A DNA stretch of 39,840 nucleotides from the NCBI GenBank assembly GCA_000310025.1, contig FN648381.1, positions 250,280-290,119 on the forward strand, written 5' to 3'. The stretch comes from Ectocarpus siliculosus (taxonomy: Eukaryota; Sar; Phaeophyceae; Ectocarpales; Ectocarpaceae). How positions within the stretch are numbered: position 1 is the first letter of the stretch; the number at the start of each line of letters is the position of its first letter. This document shows, piece after piece, positions 11,534 through 22,801 of this stretch. A program made the translations under genes and the position numbers. The notes below the pieces were generated by a model. It saw only the letters and a list, made by a program, of their open reading frames with translations. It searched no databases and was not told where the DNA came from.

Positions 11534-12536
11534 TGTAAGCGCTGAGGATCCCTACGGCTGCTGGGCGGAGTGTGTGTTGTGTGCTCACGTGTCACCAGGC
11601 GACAACCGACAAGAGAGAGCGGGCCTGCAGGTTGCTGGTACACCGCTTGTATCTGTCTGAAATTCTGCGCGGAGTCCCCAAATCTCGCCGCAAAAGGAGC
11701 TGCCTAAAACGAAGCAGACGCCGAGCTGTTCTTCGTGATGGGAATGTCTAGAGCATGCCAAGGGGCGTAGGAGTGTTCTGCTGTCCTATCCTGGCGTTAT
11801 CGTTGCTCTGTAAGTGGTGTCACGGCCTCCGCAGCTGCCAAGCCAGCGGCTTCAAGTTTTGAAAAGCCCTCCCCAATTCGTCTTGGTTTTAGAGTGCCCA
11901 AAAAAGCGCATGCCCCCCCCCCCCCACAGGCGATTTGTAAAAAATGCGGGGCTATTGCAAGAAGCCTATGGCGAAACAGACAAGGTACAGTGAAGGTCGA
12001 CTCTTGCCGGCCACAGGAGGCGGAAGCTGCTCACGCTCGGGGACGGATCATGATTTTTTGCGGTTCTCCACCGAACGGATATCGAACGATGAGACTTCAG
12101 AAAAGCTTCAGAATTGCGAAACGTGCGCCCAGTTGTTGTATAGACATGGCAAGTTAAACACCAAAAATTAGAACTGAAATGATGGGTGGTGGGTGGGTGA
12201 CCGGCGGACCCCAGAAAGCAAAGCATGAAAAACGCGAACCACATTGAAAATACGTTTGAAAACTGAGGGAGATTGCATGCCCTACGACTAAAAGGGTGCC
12301 ACACACAAAACGCCCGACCAGTACCTAACACATTTCGTCTGCACCTTCCCAACATAACATATATGAGACACACAAGACAGCTACCAAACTGTCTTGTTGA
12401 GCCTGTTACCCGCAGGGGAGATGTCCCTATATGCTGTCTGGGAAACCGTAGACACAGGTACTTTCTGACGCTATGAATTCATTGCTAATCTGTCCCAGAC
12501 TCTTTTCTATGATAGAGATGGATTCGTTGTGTCATA
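11534..12536. other. Region between two transposons
   Basis: This is upstream of the THAP/DDE transposase gene and left of the PiggyBac element. It contains a run of C (about 11916-11929) and a dispersed repeat (see 11966-12085). The right end of the ISL2EU-like element should lie here, but I could not place it. Confidence 0.4.
11966..12085 (+). repeat. Dispersed repeat, copy 1 (second copy inverted at 23420-23535)
   Basis: About 115 bases containing GGCGAAACAGACAAGG and CGGCCACAGGAGGCGGAAGC match the reverse strand of 23420-23535 with many substitutions but almost no gaps. Translated, both copies read RNRQGT...SCRPQE.EAA. The conserved frame hints at a former coding segment of an unidentified mobile element. 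Confidence 0.65.
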
Positions 12537-12553
12537 TTAACCCTTACGTGACT
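12537..12553 (+). repeat. Left target-site TTAA and 13-base terminal inverted repeat of the PiggyBac element
   Basis: TTAA at 12537-12540 is followed by CCCTTACGTGACT at 12541-12553. It is the reverse complement of the right end with one mismatch (A against T at the sixth base). Confidence 0.75.
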
Positions 12554-12872
12554 ACACCCCCGAATCGGGCATGTTAGCAGGCACGATAACTCTTATATGC
12601 GACAACTTTCGAACCGAATTGAGCTGTGGATACCTGCGTCGACGACGGCTCGACGGTACGACTAGACCGCTCGAAAAGAAACAAAGTAACGACCGGGGAC
12701 AGAAACAGCACGTCCCCTATACAGAAAATTGAAAGCCTGGGAGTTGCAATGCTCCGCAGCACCCTGCATCCCGCGCTGCTGCTGTGCTGCTGTGGACCTC
12801 AGTCCAGCACGCAGAAACGCGATAATGATGCTGTTTTTCCTCCTGCTTGTTGCGATTTTTCGCACGAGCGCT

Positions 12873-15800
12873 ATGGACGGGGTTCCTGTGTATCACGTTC
12901 GCAAGGAACAGGAGCTAGCTCCCCAGCCGGCTGCGTTGGGCCAACGGGTACAGCAGCACATCGATGGATCTGCGTCGCGCATCATTTGCAGCACAGAATT
13001 GACAAGAGGTGGGAGGGTTATGGTCTTGCCCGACCGCGCTGGTGTGTATACCGTAAAGCCGGATGGCCACTGCGGGTTTAGTGCGATGTCCGCGGGTCTG
13101 CAGGTTTGCCTCGGTAGAACAAGGGCCGCCCCCACCCCAGAGAACATGAGGAGCGTGGTCGCCCGTCGAGCCACGGAACATGTTCTTGGCGCATCCGGTG
13201 TTGAGGACTTGACAGCTGTACTCTCACCAGACCAGCTTGGGCGGGCCCGGAGTGTGCGTATACCGGATGTTTTAGGAGCTGCCGTGGAAGAAATGACGGC
13301 GCCGGAGGATAAGACGGTCGGTTGGTTTCGCGAGAAAGCCCAGCTAAGTGCAACAACAAAATGGATTGACGTGACCTGGTTCTCTTTTCTGGCGTCGGAG
13401 TACGGGGTGAACATCATGTTGTGGGAGCCAAGCCCCACGTACGGCACAGTTCAGCCGTACTCAGCAGCCCTCACGGCAGGCATGTTCTTGTTCGAGAAAA
13501 AAGACAAAATGGACGAGGAGGGGGATCGCTGGGTGCATCTGCTCTATCGGAAACACGACGATCCGTGGGCAGCGCGCGAGGGTGTAGGTGAGGCAGGCCA
13601 TAAACAGCACAACCACTTCGACCGTCTGCAGCTTGGACTCAACGTACATACTTCCTTCATCGATGTCGTCAGAGTTGCAAAGGAGAAAGCGCTAGGAATG
13701 GCGGCGCCGGTGCCGTCGGCGAGCGCCACGGCCGGGAAGAAAGCGCCAGGGTCCGCAAAGGTGGACGGAGAAGAGGTGGACGATCCCGAGTTCAGCATGA
13801 GACCAAGCGGCAGCAACAGCAACAACAGCAGCAGCAGCAGCCGGCAAGCGGAGGGAAAGGCTGCAGCGGGAAAGAAAAGCAAGGCGAAGATCGGGAGTAA
13901 GGTCGGGGTGAAGCGACCAACCGAGAGGCAGCCAGGGGACAGCAAGAGGCACAAGGCGGGGGGTGCACCGGGGAAGCAGCGCAAGGCGGTTGGTGTGCCG
14001 GGGAAGCGCAAGGCGGGGGGTGCACCAGGGGAGGGGAGGGGTGCCGCAAAGAAATGCAAGAGTACGCCGACGGGTAGGAGGAAATCGGTGAAGAGCAACG
14101 GCCAAGTAGACGAAGCCAACTATGATTCCGACGGCAGCATCGGGGGGGGGGACCACGAGCGAACCCAGGGCTCCTTCGCTAGCATGTCGCAGAACGAGAA
14201 GAAGGTGGTGGCCGCCATGAAGAAGATCCAGGAGCTCAAGTACAGGCGGGCGTACTTGCTGAGCAACAAGAGGAGGGCGCGGGGTCTAAAGGTGGGTTTG
14301 TGTTCGTGTAGACTTTTCTCTTGGCATTTTCCAGGCGAATAGGCGGACCTAAGAGAAGACGACGATTTATGGTGGTGCAAAAGTTGAGTCCGATAAATAG
14401 TGCGAATCAATACTGCTGTAGCAGTTTCTTGCGTTTTTTTTTTCGCTTGGAATACCGAGTAGAGAGTGCCCTATCAACGCTGAACAAACGCGTGTCTAGG
14501 TAGGCACTTTGTTTCGCCTCGTGTGGTCGCTAGTCTCTACCAAAAATAATCTTAGAAGTGTTGGTAAAAAGCACCTGGTTGCTTGCATGATCATGTTGAC
14601 GCCTCCGTGCCTGGCTCCTGTTGCTCAACACGGGTGTGGTTTCCAATGTTGGCAGGGGGGCAACGAATGTCGAGTTCACGATTCGGAGTATGTAAATGCA
14701 TGTGCGTGACCTGAACACCCTACTGGCCCTGTATGGTGTTACTTTTGATCGCCGTGTCAGTTTCATGTGAATCTCTCGCTCGCTCGATTCGTAGGTGTTA
14801 GTGACACCGTCGCCTCGTACGACTTTATTTTTTTTCGGATGATTGAACACAACACGGCAGGGTATGAATTGACACACCTGCCGCTCTGTTTCCGCTGTTT
14901 GCCGACGACGTGCTCAACCCAGCTCAAGGCCATACGCGACAGGGAGAAGGAGAGGCTCAAGAAAGCGGCAGAAAAGGAAAAAGAAAACCAGCTTCGGCCG
15001 CGGCAGGAGGTGGAGGAGGAGGAGCGACAAGAGAGAGAGGAGCTAGAGAAGCAGCAGCAGCAGGAGCAGGAGGAGTTGAAAGCTGAGGCGGAGGAGTACC
15101 CGGAGGTGGCGTGGACTGACCGCGGCATTCCTGACTTTGCGGGAACGACGGACCACAAGAAGAGAACCCGGCGGCAAGCGGTCAGCGCTGCTTCGCTGTC
15201 GGCGTCCGCGCGATCGAAGTTGCCCTCTCTCGATACCTTCATGGGCGGCCGCGACGAGAACGGAGAGTTCCCGCTGAGTGGTTTGATGAAGACGTGCTTC
15301 AACATGATGTTCCCCGACAAGGCAGTAGATCTTTTCGTGCAAAAGGTGAGCATTGGTGTTTTCGTGTGGTCGCATTCCTTATTAAGTTGCACTCGAACAA
15401 CTCAGTAGGGGGGTTGCACGCAAGTAAGAGACCGAGCCGTTATGCGTCGGACTTGAAAGTAGTTCCGCGGGAAGGGGGGGAGGGGGGGGGGCGGGATGAA
15501 TTGTATGCCCTTTGTTGGTGTTTACACTGCATGATGTCGTCTGCATGCCTTGGTCGCCTAATCATACTGGCCGAATGTAGATCACAGCTCATCAAGATTG
15601 TCAAACACACGGGGGTTTATGCGGTGTTCATGCATACTTCCCTCCTGACGTGCTACGTACCAGCGTATCGTGCATGGGGTGGTTTGCAAGGGCGGATGCA
15701 ATACCGCGGAATGTACTCCCTGTAGAGAAGCACCCTCCCCCCCCCCTATCCAGCGCGCGGGATCCCTGTTATGTATGTTGTAATTTGATTACCGATATCC

Positions 15801-18800
15801 ACCCGACCAACCCAACAATTGAAAGCGGGTACTAGGTAGATGCCTGAGAACACAGTCTGTTGTGGCCCCTTGCGGTATTGCTTACGTTCCAAGACACCCG
15901 CGGAAGGCATATGCGGATTAATTTAATCAAACATGTCTGTGCTGCCACGGCTTGCATCAACAATCATTGTGTATATATACGACACCTCGGCGCGACCTCT
16001 GGGGCGAATATGCTAATCTTCGCTCCGTCTTGTTGTCCCTGACCTCTTCCGCGCGAAACGTGATACTTTTCCAGACCAACAAGTACGTGAACCTTTGCAC
16101 CACACCACCACCCCCCGGAGCTACGGAGAAGCGCAAGGAGCATCAGATGAAGAAGACGAGAACTCTAGGCAGGGTCACCCTGCCGGAACCCGCATTCGAG
16201 CGCAAGCACATCTACGGCATGCTGGGCATCACGATCACGATGGGGCTCACCAAGAAAACGCGCATGAGGAAGCACTGGAGTAGATCGTTGCACGACGACT
16301 ATCCTCTAGTGAGGGCGTGCATGCCGCGTGACTTGTTCGAGCTGTTGTACTGCCGTTTCATCCACTGCTCGGACGGCAACGCTCCTCCTCGATTGTTGGA
16401 CGAGGACAACACCCCTAACCCGGACTTCGATTCGAAGTGGCACATCAGGTGAGTTTTTACCCGTCGGAGACTTCGAGCGTTCTGACTGTTGGACCACGCT
16501 CCTCCATTTTTTCATGTGGTGAAATAAAACGGCCTCCAAGCCGGCGAGTACCCTAGAATCCAAATCCAAAGGGTTCATGTCGTTGTACCTGTCGTTGCCC
16601 TACACCACCCGCCCTCCCCGTGGAATACTACACGTGACCACTACAGTAGCGTACAGTTGTACACCACCCGCCCTCCCCGTGGAATACTACACGTGACCAC
16701 TACAGTAGCGTACGGTTGGGATGATCATAGCTACGGACTAGCGTGGTTGGTGTGTGTAATCAATAGGCGAGCATTCGTATGTCCGTTCGTGTCCCACGAA
16801 TGTTCTACAACAGATTAACCAACGCCACACCTCCGTGCTAATCTTGACGTCGCTTCACCGGCAGAGAGCTCGAAGACATCTTGAACACCGCGTGGACGGA
16901 AAACATGGACTTCAACCAGTGGGCTGTGCTACGACGAGCAGATGGTGAAGACTGTGTCGAGGTACGCGCACTTCCTCATGAGACACCAGCCCAAGAAGCC
17001 CATCACCCACGGTACGCGGTTTGTGTTTCGTGTTGTATGGACGATTCCTGCCGACTGTGTGTTTTCCTTGTGACGGCCTTGCGGTGTGAGGGCTCGGCGG
17101 CTGGGGACATGGGCGAAGACCTTGTATAGTATTCGGTTTTCAAGGGCCACCATGTGGTGGAGTTGTCATTTTTGCTTTGTGGAGTTGACCCCCCCCCCCT
17201 CTCCCTCTACTGGAAAAATAGGAGCAGGAACATTTTGGCGTTTAGGTCACATGAAGAAATCATGCCCGTGGGCATAATCCAAAGCTCGATTGCTACACAG
17301 AGCTCGGCGGTGCCGAAAATGGCGGAGCTGGAACCGTCAATGACTGTCCACGAGTTTCAAGCGGCAAACTCGAATAGAGTGCAAACGGGCACGATTGACT
17401 GCTGCGCCGCCTTGTTAATTCGCTCCACCATTTTTCCCTATTCACGTTGTTCCAATGCAGGCGTGAAGATGCTCGCGATCTGCGACGTCGCGGGGTACTG
17501 TTTCGTCAGCAGCGTCGAGGGTGGATTTTCGGGGGATCCCAAGCTGAGGAAGTGGTCTGACTGCCCTCTGGGACGGACCACTCGGCACGTTCTACATGTC
17601 CTGCTCGACGCCTGCAAGGAGTTCGGTGACAAAATCGACGGCTCTGGCGTGCACATCGCAATGGACAACTACTTCACAAGCCCGACACTGTTCGAGTGTC
17701 TTGCGGGCCACGACATCTTCGCGGTGGGTACGTGCCGGGTTAACCGAACCGCTGGCGCGATCCCTTTCTTGCAGAGCCTCGATCGCATCCCCGTCAAGCG
17801 GGGAGACATGAACTTTGCCCGCGCCGGCAATGTCGCATTCGTGCAGTGGCTCGACTCGAAGGATATCATCCTGTGCAGCACCATCCACCTCGCGCAACCC
17901 TCGCGCCGCCANNNNNNNNNNNNNNNNNNNNNNNNNNNNNNNNNNNNNNNNNNNNNNNNNNNNNNNNNNNNNNNNNNNNNNNNNNNNNNNNNNNNNNNNN
18001 NNNNNNNNNNNTCGCGCAACCTCGCGCCGCCATCGGCCAGCCCAAGAAGGAAGACGACGACGGCGGCGACGACCATTTCGCACCTCTACCTTACAGGTGA
18101 CCTTTTTTGTTGTTGTTGACCAGATTCATGTTTTTATTTCTGCGTCTTCATGTCGGATGCCTCGCTCGAGTAGCATGTCGGTCAAACTGGTTCGTGCAAA
18201 GGTTGATGGAGTTCAAAGTTTGGTGTTGCCAAAATGCAGCGGCTCGGGTTCATGCCTTTAGTATTCGGTTCGTCACACAGGCTGTTCTCACCGACCGGGA
18301 ACGTGCTTGGGGCTTGAGCATTGTAGTGTTGACAGGGGCTGATGCTACGCCGGGGTAAAAATAGGTTGCTACGTCCGACGACCTCCATCCAGTTCGTCGT
18401 CGCCGCAGCCGCAAGTGTGGTGCCTGACCCATGTGTTCCGCCTGCCCCCCCGCCTGCCTGCCCCTTTTCGTGCGTGTCCAGCCTGCGCAAAGCTGGGCAG
18501 AAGGGGAAACCCATGGAGCTACAGCAGCCGTGGATGCGTAAGGATTACGTGGCCAACATGGGGGGAGTAGATACGGCCGACCAACAGAATGGTTCCCACG
18601 CCCATGACCACAAGGCGTGCACGAACTACTGGCGGCGAGTGATGGAGGCCAAGATTGAGCAGACGTTCACCAACATTTTCGTGATGTTCAAGGCTTTGGT
18701 AGCCTTCTGGGACGGTGAAAGCGAAGGAGAGGCTCGAGAGAGGAGACCTAGACCTTGAGTCGTCGATGGAGTTGGAGGGAGTGGTGAAGGAGCTCCGCAG

Positions 18801-19146
18801 GTTGGCCAATCTTGAGAGGTCGGACTGGGACGAACAGATGTCGACGGAGCTCATGGGGAGGTGCGGTGTTGGTAGCCTCAACAAGGGGGGGAGACAGGTC
18901 AAAGATACGGAACCCCCGAAGGACGTTTGGGGGAGCGTTCACATTAAGACAAAACGCAAGTGCATGTACCCCGGATGCAAGAAAACGACAAGAAAAGGGT
19001 GTGCCTGCGAGGCGTTCTGCGGTGCAGGGCGGGAGGGGGGCGGGGGGGTTTTGATGTGCAAGGGATGCTTCGAGAACCCGGCGAGGCACGCTAGGGCCGC
19101 ACGGGCTGAACGGGAGGCCTCGGAAAAAGGACACGGAAGGATATGA
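12873..19146 (+). CDS. OTU-type cysteine protease fused to a PiggyBac transposase (frameshifted, gapped)
   Basis: Exons: 12873-14291, 14923-15345, 16075-16448, 16865-17011, 17461-18096 (with gap) and 18482-19146. Phases agree at all junctions. Exon 1 has an OTU signature: KPDGHCGFSAMS with putative Cys67, and NHFDRL with putative His248 and Asp250, about 185 residues apart as usual. A Lys/Gly-rich tail and a Glu/Gln coiled coil follow. The transposase begins at about exon 3. Catalytic aspartates are in YDEQMVK (exon 4), HIAMDNYFTSPTL (exon 5) and MGGVDTADQQ (exon 6). The C-terminus is a zinc ribbon (CMYPGCKKTT, CACEAFC, CKGCF). One-base frameshifts lie at about 16918-16926 and 18700-18720. 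Role: TTAA-specific cut-and-paste transposition. The OTU part may deubiquitinate host or element proteins (inference). An upstream in-frame ATG at 12825 would add a hydrophobic stretch; I prefer 12873 for a nuclear protein. Confidence 0.75.
16601..16717. repeat. 59-base tandem duplication in an intron
   Basis: The unit starting TACACCACCCGCCCTCCCCG begins at 16601 and again at 16660 with almost no differences. It lies in the intron between transposase exons 3 and 4, so it does not affect the protein. The near identity indicates a recent duplication. Confidence 0.9.
17912..18011. other. Assembly gap of 100 N inside transposase exon 5
   Basis: Exactly 100 N interrupt the exon. The bases before it (TCGCGCAACCCTCGCGCCGC) and after it (TCGCGCAACCTCGCGCCGCC) are the same sequence apart from one C. 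The gap is therefore probably an unmerged contig overlap and not missing DNA. Confidence 0.85.
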
Positions 19147-20427
19147 ACTGGTGCTCGTGACCGTTTTTTGTTGTTGTTGCGAGTGTTTCGGGCGGAGGAA
19201 ACAGGGATCGACTCGTGTAAGGGTCCCTTGACATATTTTTTGGCAGGCAGACTGATCGTAGCGCATCATCTTCCCGTCCGTCATGAAAATGTTTTACTCC
19301 GTCGTTTACCTGTTGTGTCTTCCCGATAGCAGTGGTATTATAGTGTGGGGCGTTTGTGTTGTGTACTTGTTTACCACCCATCTGTATCATGTAGCGGTCG
19401 AAGTACGATCGTTTTCATCCTTGCGAGATAAAGTGCAAGTTACTGAATCACAATATTGTAGGTCTTTTATTCCGCGCTATTTCTGAAAGCGTGTGTCTTT
19501 AGAGTCTGAAGCGTCCTCCGGGATATGCGGTGAAGAGTGCTTGTCGGGCAACTGTTGGTGGGCGCCGGCGGTGTCACCTGCGGTAGTGAGTTTTTAGCCC
19601 CCCCCCCTTTAGCCCCCATTCGCTTGTAACTACTGTCAGTGTTGTTGCGATTAGCCACGGCTCGTGTATCGCTCGTTGTGTGTCGTTTTTAACCCGAAAC
19701 CTATGTGGCAAGAGCCTTAGGTTTGGCGTCGGTATCCCGTGCTTTGGTCGACAGACATGTTCGCACGTAGACAAGGAATGGAGTACGAAGTGTACAAGGT
19801 TTGCAGATACCAAGGTTTGCAGATAAAATCGAAAGAAGTCTTCGGCATCTAGATAAACAACGTTTTCCTGGCACTTTAGTTTTTTCACTGCGTGCGGTGT
19901 AGTCTAGTCCTTTCGTGCGACAACGTCATACACACCACGTGCCGGTGGTGCTCACCAGTAGTTCAGAGACCGCAAACGGCATCGGAATCCAACCGTGTGC
20001 CAATGACAGACATTCCGGAGACCTTCATGCGATCAAGTCGTGAATACTTGCAAGATCATTTGTTCCATGTTTATTCCATTTCTTCATCTCGAAACCAAGG
20101 CGCTGATCTCTGCGAAAATGCAATACACATCTCCCGGCGAGTGCGCCTGCAACATGCGACGAAACATACGGAATTTTCAGATCACACCATTGCACCATCG
20201 GTTGTTCCACCGAGTTGTGCCTTGCAGCACTCTTTCTCCAAATAACCCCAGCGAATTGAACGACAAACCCAGCGAACTCAAAGTCATGCGCGGGGCACGA
20301 CGCCCTGCAAACTAGCCAAGCGCAAACCTTGAGGGTCTGCTCGAAACTCTTGTAAGTACGAAACCCTCTCCACCCCCCCACCCCACCCCTCAGGCTCCAT
20401 GATCAGCCTAAAACACGCGCTCGAGAA
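19147..20427. other. Non-coding interior of the PiggyBac element
   Basis: This lies between the transposase stop and the stop of the convergent gene. Short frames only; no motif, splice pattern or clear repeat supports a gene. Confidence 0.4.
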
Positions 20428-21683
20428 TCACGACAATGCCTCCGCAATGGCCGCTGGTATGGCTTCGTCTCCCGGCCACACCGCGCGGCACGCCTGCGTG
20501 AAGCAGTCCCTCCTCGTGATTTGAACGCCACGACCCCTCGCGTTGAGGCGGGTGCTCACGTCGAACGAAGCCTGCACGTTGCGGGGGAAAAAACGACGAC
20601 GTAGGCTTGTTTTTTTAGAGCGTGCACTCCAGTCTTTCGTGGGAAAATGGAGAGCCAACAAACGTTACGTGGCATGCAGTATCTGTGAGAGACAGACGTT
20701 CACGCAATGGGGCGGCGCGTGCGTCTTTTTCTCCGTTCGGACTACTAACCGCCCGTTCGGATTACAAAACCTAACTTCGGACAAGACAGAAAATTATGCT
20801 CGGCCTCCCCAGTACATCGTTACCCCTACTACTGTCTAATGCGGGGAGTACAAAGCTGCGGGCTGCCAGCCTATTCGTACGAAATGGGAGAGTCTCCAAC
20901 CTAACTGATACGGAAGATAACACCATATCTGTCTCAAAAGGGGAGTCGACGCGCTGGGCGCCGCTTGTCTTTCCAGAGCATTTGCTGAGCATTGCGGAGG
21001 TTCATAGGGATAGGGTTGCTGTAAACGCGTCTTTCAGGTCTCTCATCCCTCTTTCCTGTCTACTTCGTGTGGTGATATGATCTGTCTGGCAGCTGCATTG
21101 ATCCGCAGGCTCGAAAAACACACGCACGTTAGTCCAGGTTGAAGTTTGTGGGCCTAGTGTACTGCTGTTGTAGCACTCTTACAAGCCACCATGTCAAACA
21201 AAGCTGAACGTGAAGCACACCTATAATACACGAGGTGCAACGCGCACAGCAGGTGCACAACCGATCTGGGTCAGCAGCCCATCATTTGTGGGGTTGCCAA
21301 ATATCAATTGTACTATACTTACTTGATTCCTCAGACGCTTCGCTGTGACCTGCCCCCCCGAGCTCCTCTCGGCTGCCTTTGAGAAATCTACATCCCCGAT
21401 CCAGCGGGAGTGGTGGTACCCGCAGAGTCCGGGGTGCTGCTGAGCTGCGGTCCTCCTTGCTGCCAGGTCCCTTATGTCTGGGAGGGGCTGGGGCTCGTTG
21501 TCCCCGTGGCAGCAGAACCGCTTCCCAACCGCCCTGGCTGCAGCAGATGTCGCCTCGGGCAGGAGCTGGGGGTGTTGTGTCCGCGATGAGAACCAGCTCG
21601 TCCCACACAACTAGGGGAGCATTCACTGGGTCCCACTCAGCCGCTTTGGCCTCCCAGAACTGAGCGATGTCCTCTGGGTCCAT
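20428..21683 (-). CDS. Small convergent gene inside the PiggyBac element, unknown function
   Basis: I do not recognise this protein. Exon 1 runs from ATG at 21683 (MDPEDIAQFWEAKAAEWDP) to 21323, ending at a strong donor GTAAGTATAG in phase 0. Exon 2 starts after TTTTTTCCCCCGCAACGTGCAG at 20571 in phase 0 (ASFDVSTRLNARGRG) and stops at 20428. Within exon 1 the opening frame and the frame that reaches the donor differ by one base. The shift is best placed at the five-C run near 21574-21578, so there is an indel there or a different first exon. The later part has Cys and His pairs (RFCCHGDN, LCGYHHSRW) that could bind zinc. It has convergent orientation to the transposase, like the second gene of the neighbouring element. 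Confidence 0.45.
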
Positions 21684-22631
21684 GGTGGTGATGTTGGTAC
21701 TGCTGTACTGCTGTTGTTGCTGCTGTTGTGCTGGCAGGCTGTGGCGGAGTGACAAAGTGTCAAAAAGAGACACCCGCCCCCGTGCCTTCGCGTTTTTGAG
21801 AGGGTTTTCGTGACTACAGGCACGATAGGAGGCATGATAAAACCTGTCTTTATCTGGTACGATAAAGCATGCTCTCGCTGTTGACTTGTGTGCCTTCTTC
21901 CTTGCCTTCGGAATGTGGTTGCAGAACTGAAGGCCAAGCTTACGAGGCCTCTCCCCGAGTTCTCCTGCGCGCGTGTGTGTTCGAGTGTATTCCTTGTCCG
22001 TCTTCAACCAACCGCCACCACAAGGCATAGTTTATCTCTCGCGCGGCTCGTGCTTGCTGCTGCTGCTGCGGCGGGCTGCTGCTGCTGCTGCTGGTGCTTT
22101 TTCATTTCGTTTCGCATGCATGCATCCAACAAACAAACCGCGTGCGTGTGTGCTTCTTGTCTCCGCTGGATTTACCACCCAACCAAGTGGCATTGGAGGC
22201 GGTGCCATGCCTTGCGCCAGTGTGCTGCATCGGCGGCGGGGTAGAACTGCTGTGCATGCGATGTATCTCTACTGCTGCTGCTGTATCCATGTAGACTATC
22301 ACCATGTAATCGTGTTTGGGGTAAAGAAATACGGCGCCCTCTCCTCTCTCTCTCCTCCGGTTTCCGACAGCACCTACATACAGCAGTACAGCAGTCAGTG
22401 TAGTTATCGGTCACCTCATCACATTCTTCACGTGAGGGTTACGCTGCTGTTGGGCACTAAACCTTTGTGGCACCATGGGGTGCGTGCGGTTGACCCATGT
22501 GGGAACCTGTTGGTGCGCAAACAAACGTGCAAACGTTCAAGTGCAGGTGTCGTGTGTGTGTGTCTCATGACTCATCGGTCTATTCGGTCCCGGCAGAACA
22601 AAAAAAAACGCGGAAGATCCAGAAAGAACCC
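21684..22631. other. Right subterminal region of the PiggyBac element
   Basis: This is presumed promoter and 5' flank of the small convergent gene plus the element's right interior. CTG/CAG-rich stretches (21698-21735, 22050-22095, 22265-22285, 22380-22400) include several copies of TACTGCTGT. No gene is supported. Confidence 0.4.
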
Positions 22632-22648
22632 AGTCACGAAAGGGTTAA
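22632..22648 (-). repeat. Right 13-base terminal inverted repeat and target-site TTAA of the PiggyBac element
   Basis: AGTCACGAAAGGG at 22632-22644 followed by TTAA at 22645-22648 mirrors the left end with one mismatch. Confidence 0.75.
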
Positions 22649-22801
22649 GAAAAAAAAAAAAGTACATAAAAGGGAGAACAAAGCCAAGTGAGCCAGACGC
22701 GACAGGCTTCCGGGAGGTGGCGAAATAGAGCATAGAAAGGCCACTGTCGCCGCTCTGAACCGCTGGAAGCTGTCACACAGCACTGCATGCAGCAAACAGT
22801 A

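Larger units (their letters stand above)
12541..22644 (+). mobile_element. PiggyBac-superfamily DNA transposon, about 10.1 kb
   Basis: The left end is TTAA (12537-12540) followed by CCCTTACGTGACT. The right end is AGTCACGAAAGGG followed by TTAA (22645-22648). The two 13-base ends are inverted repeats with one mismatch, and TTAA is the known PiggyBac target site. Inside lie a PiggyBac transposase gene fused to an OTU domain (+) and a small convergent gene (-). This is large for the superfamily, mostly because of introns. Frameshifts in the transposase could mean a decaying copy or base-calling errors. Confidence 0.78.

Noticed and set aside
12825-12872. Signal peptide at the start of the OTU-PiggyBac protein (ATG at 12825)
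   Set aside because: A hydrophobic stretch is present, but a secreted transposase makes little sense. The ATG at 12873 removes it and keeps the whole OTU domain.
13544-14156. Long minus-strand open frames rich in Pro, Leu, Ser and Cys
   Set aside because: They are antisense shadows of the Gly/Lys-rich and CAG-rich tail of the OTU exon, with low-complexity composition and no motif.
4359-19146. Integrated large DNA virus of algae
   Set aside because: No capsid, polymerase or packaging gene is seen. The genes have spliceosomal introns and belong with DNA transposons.
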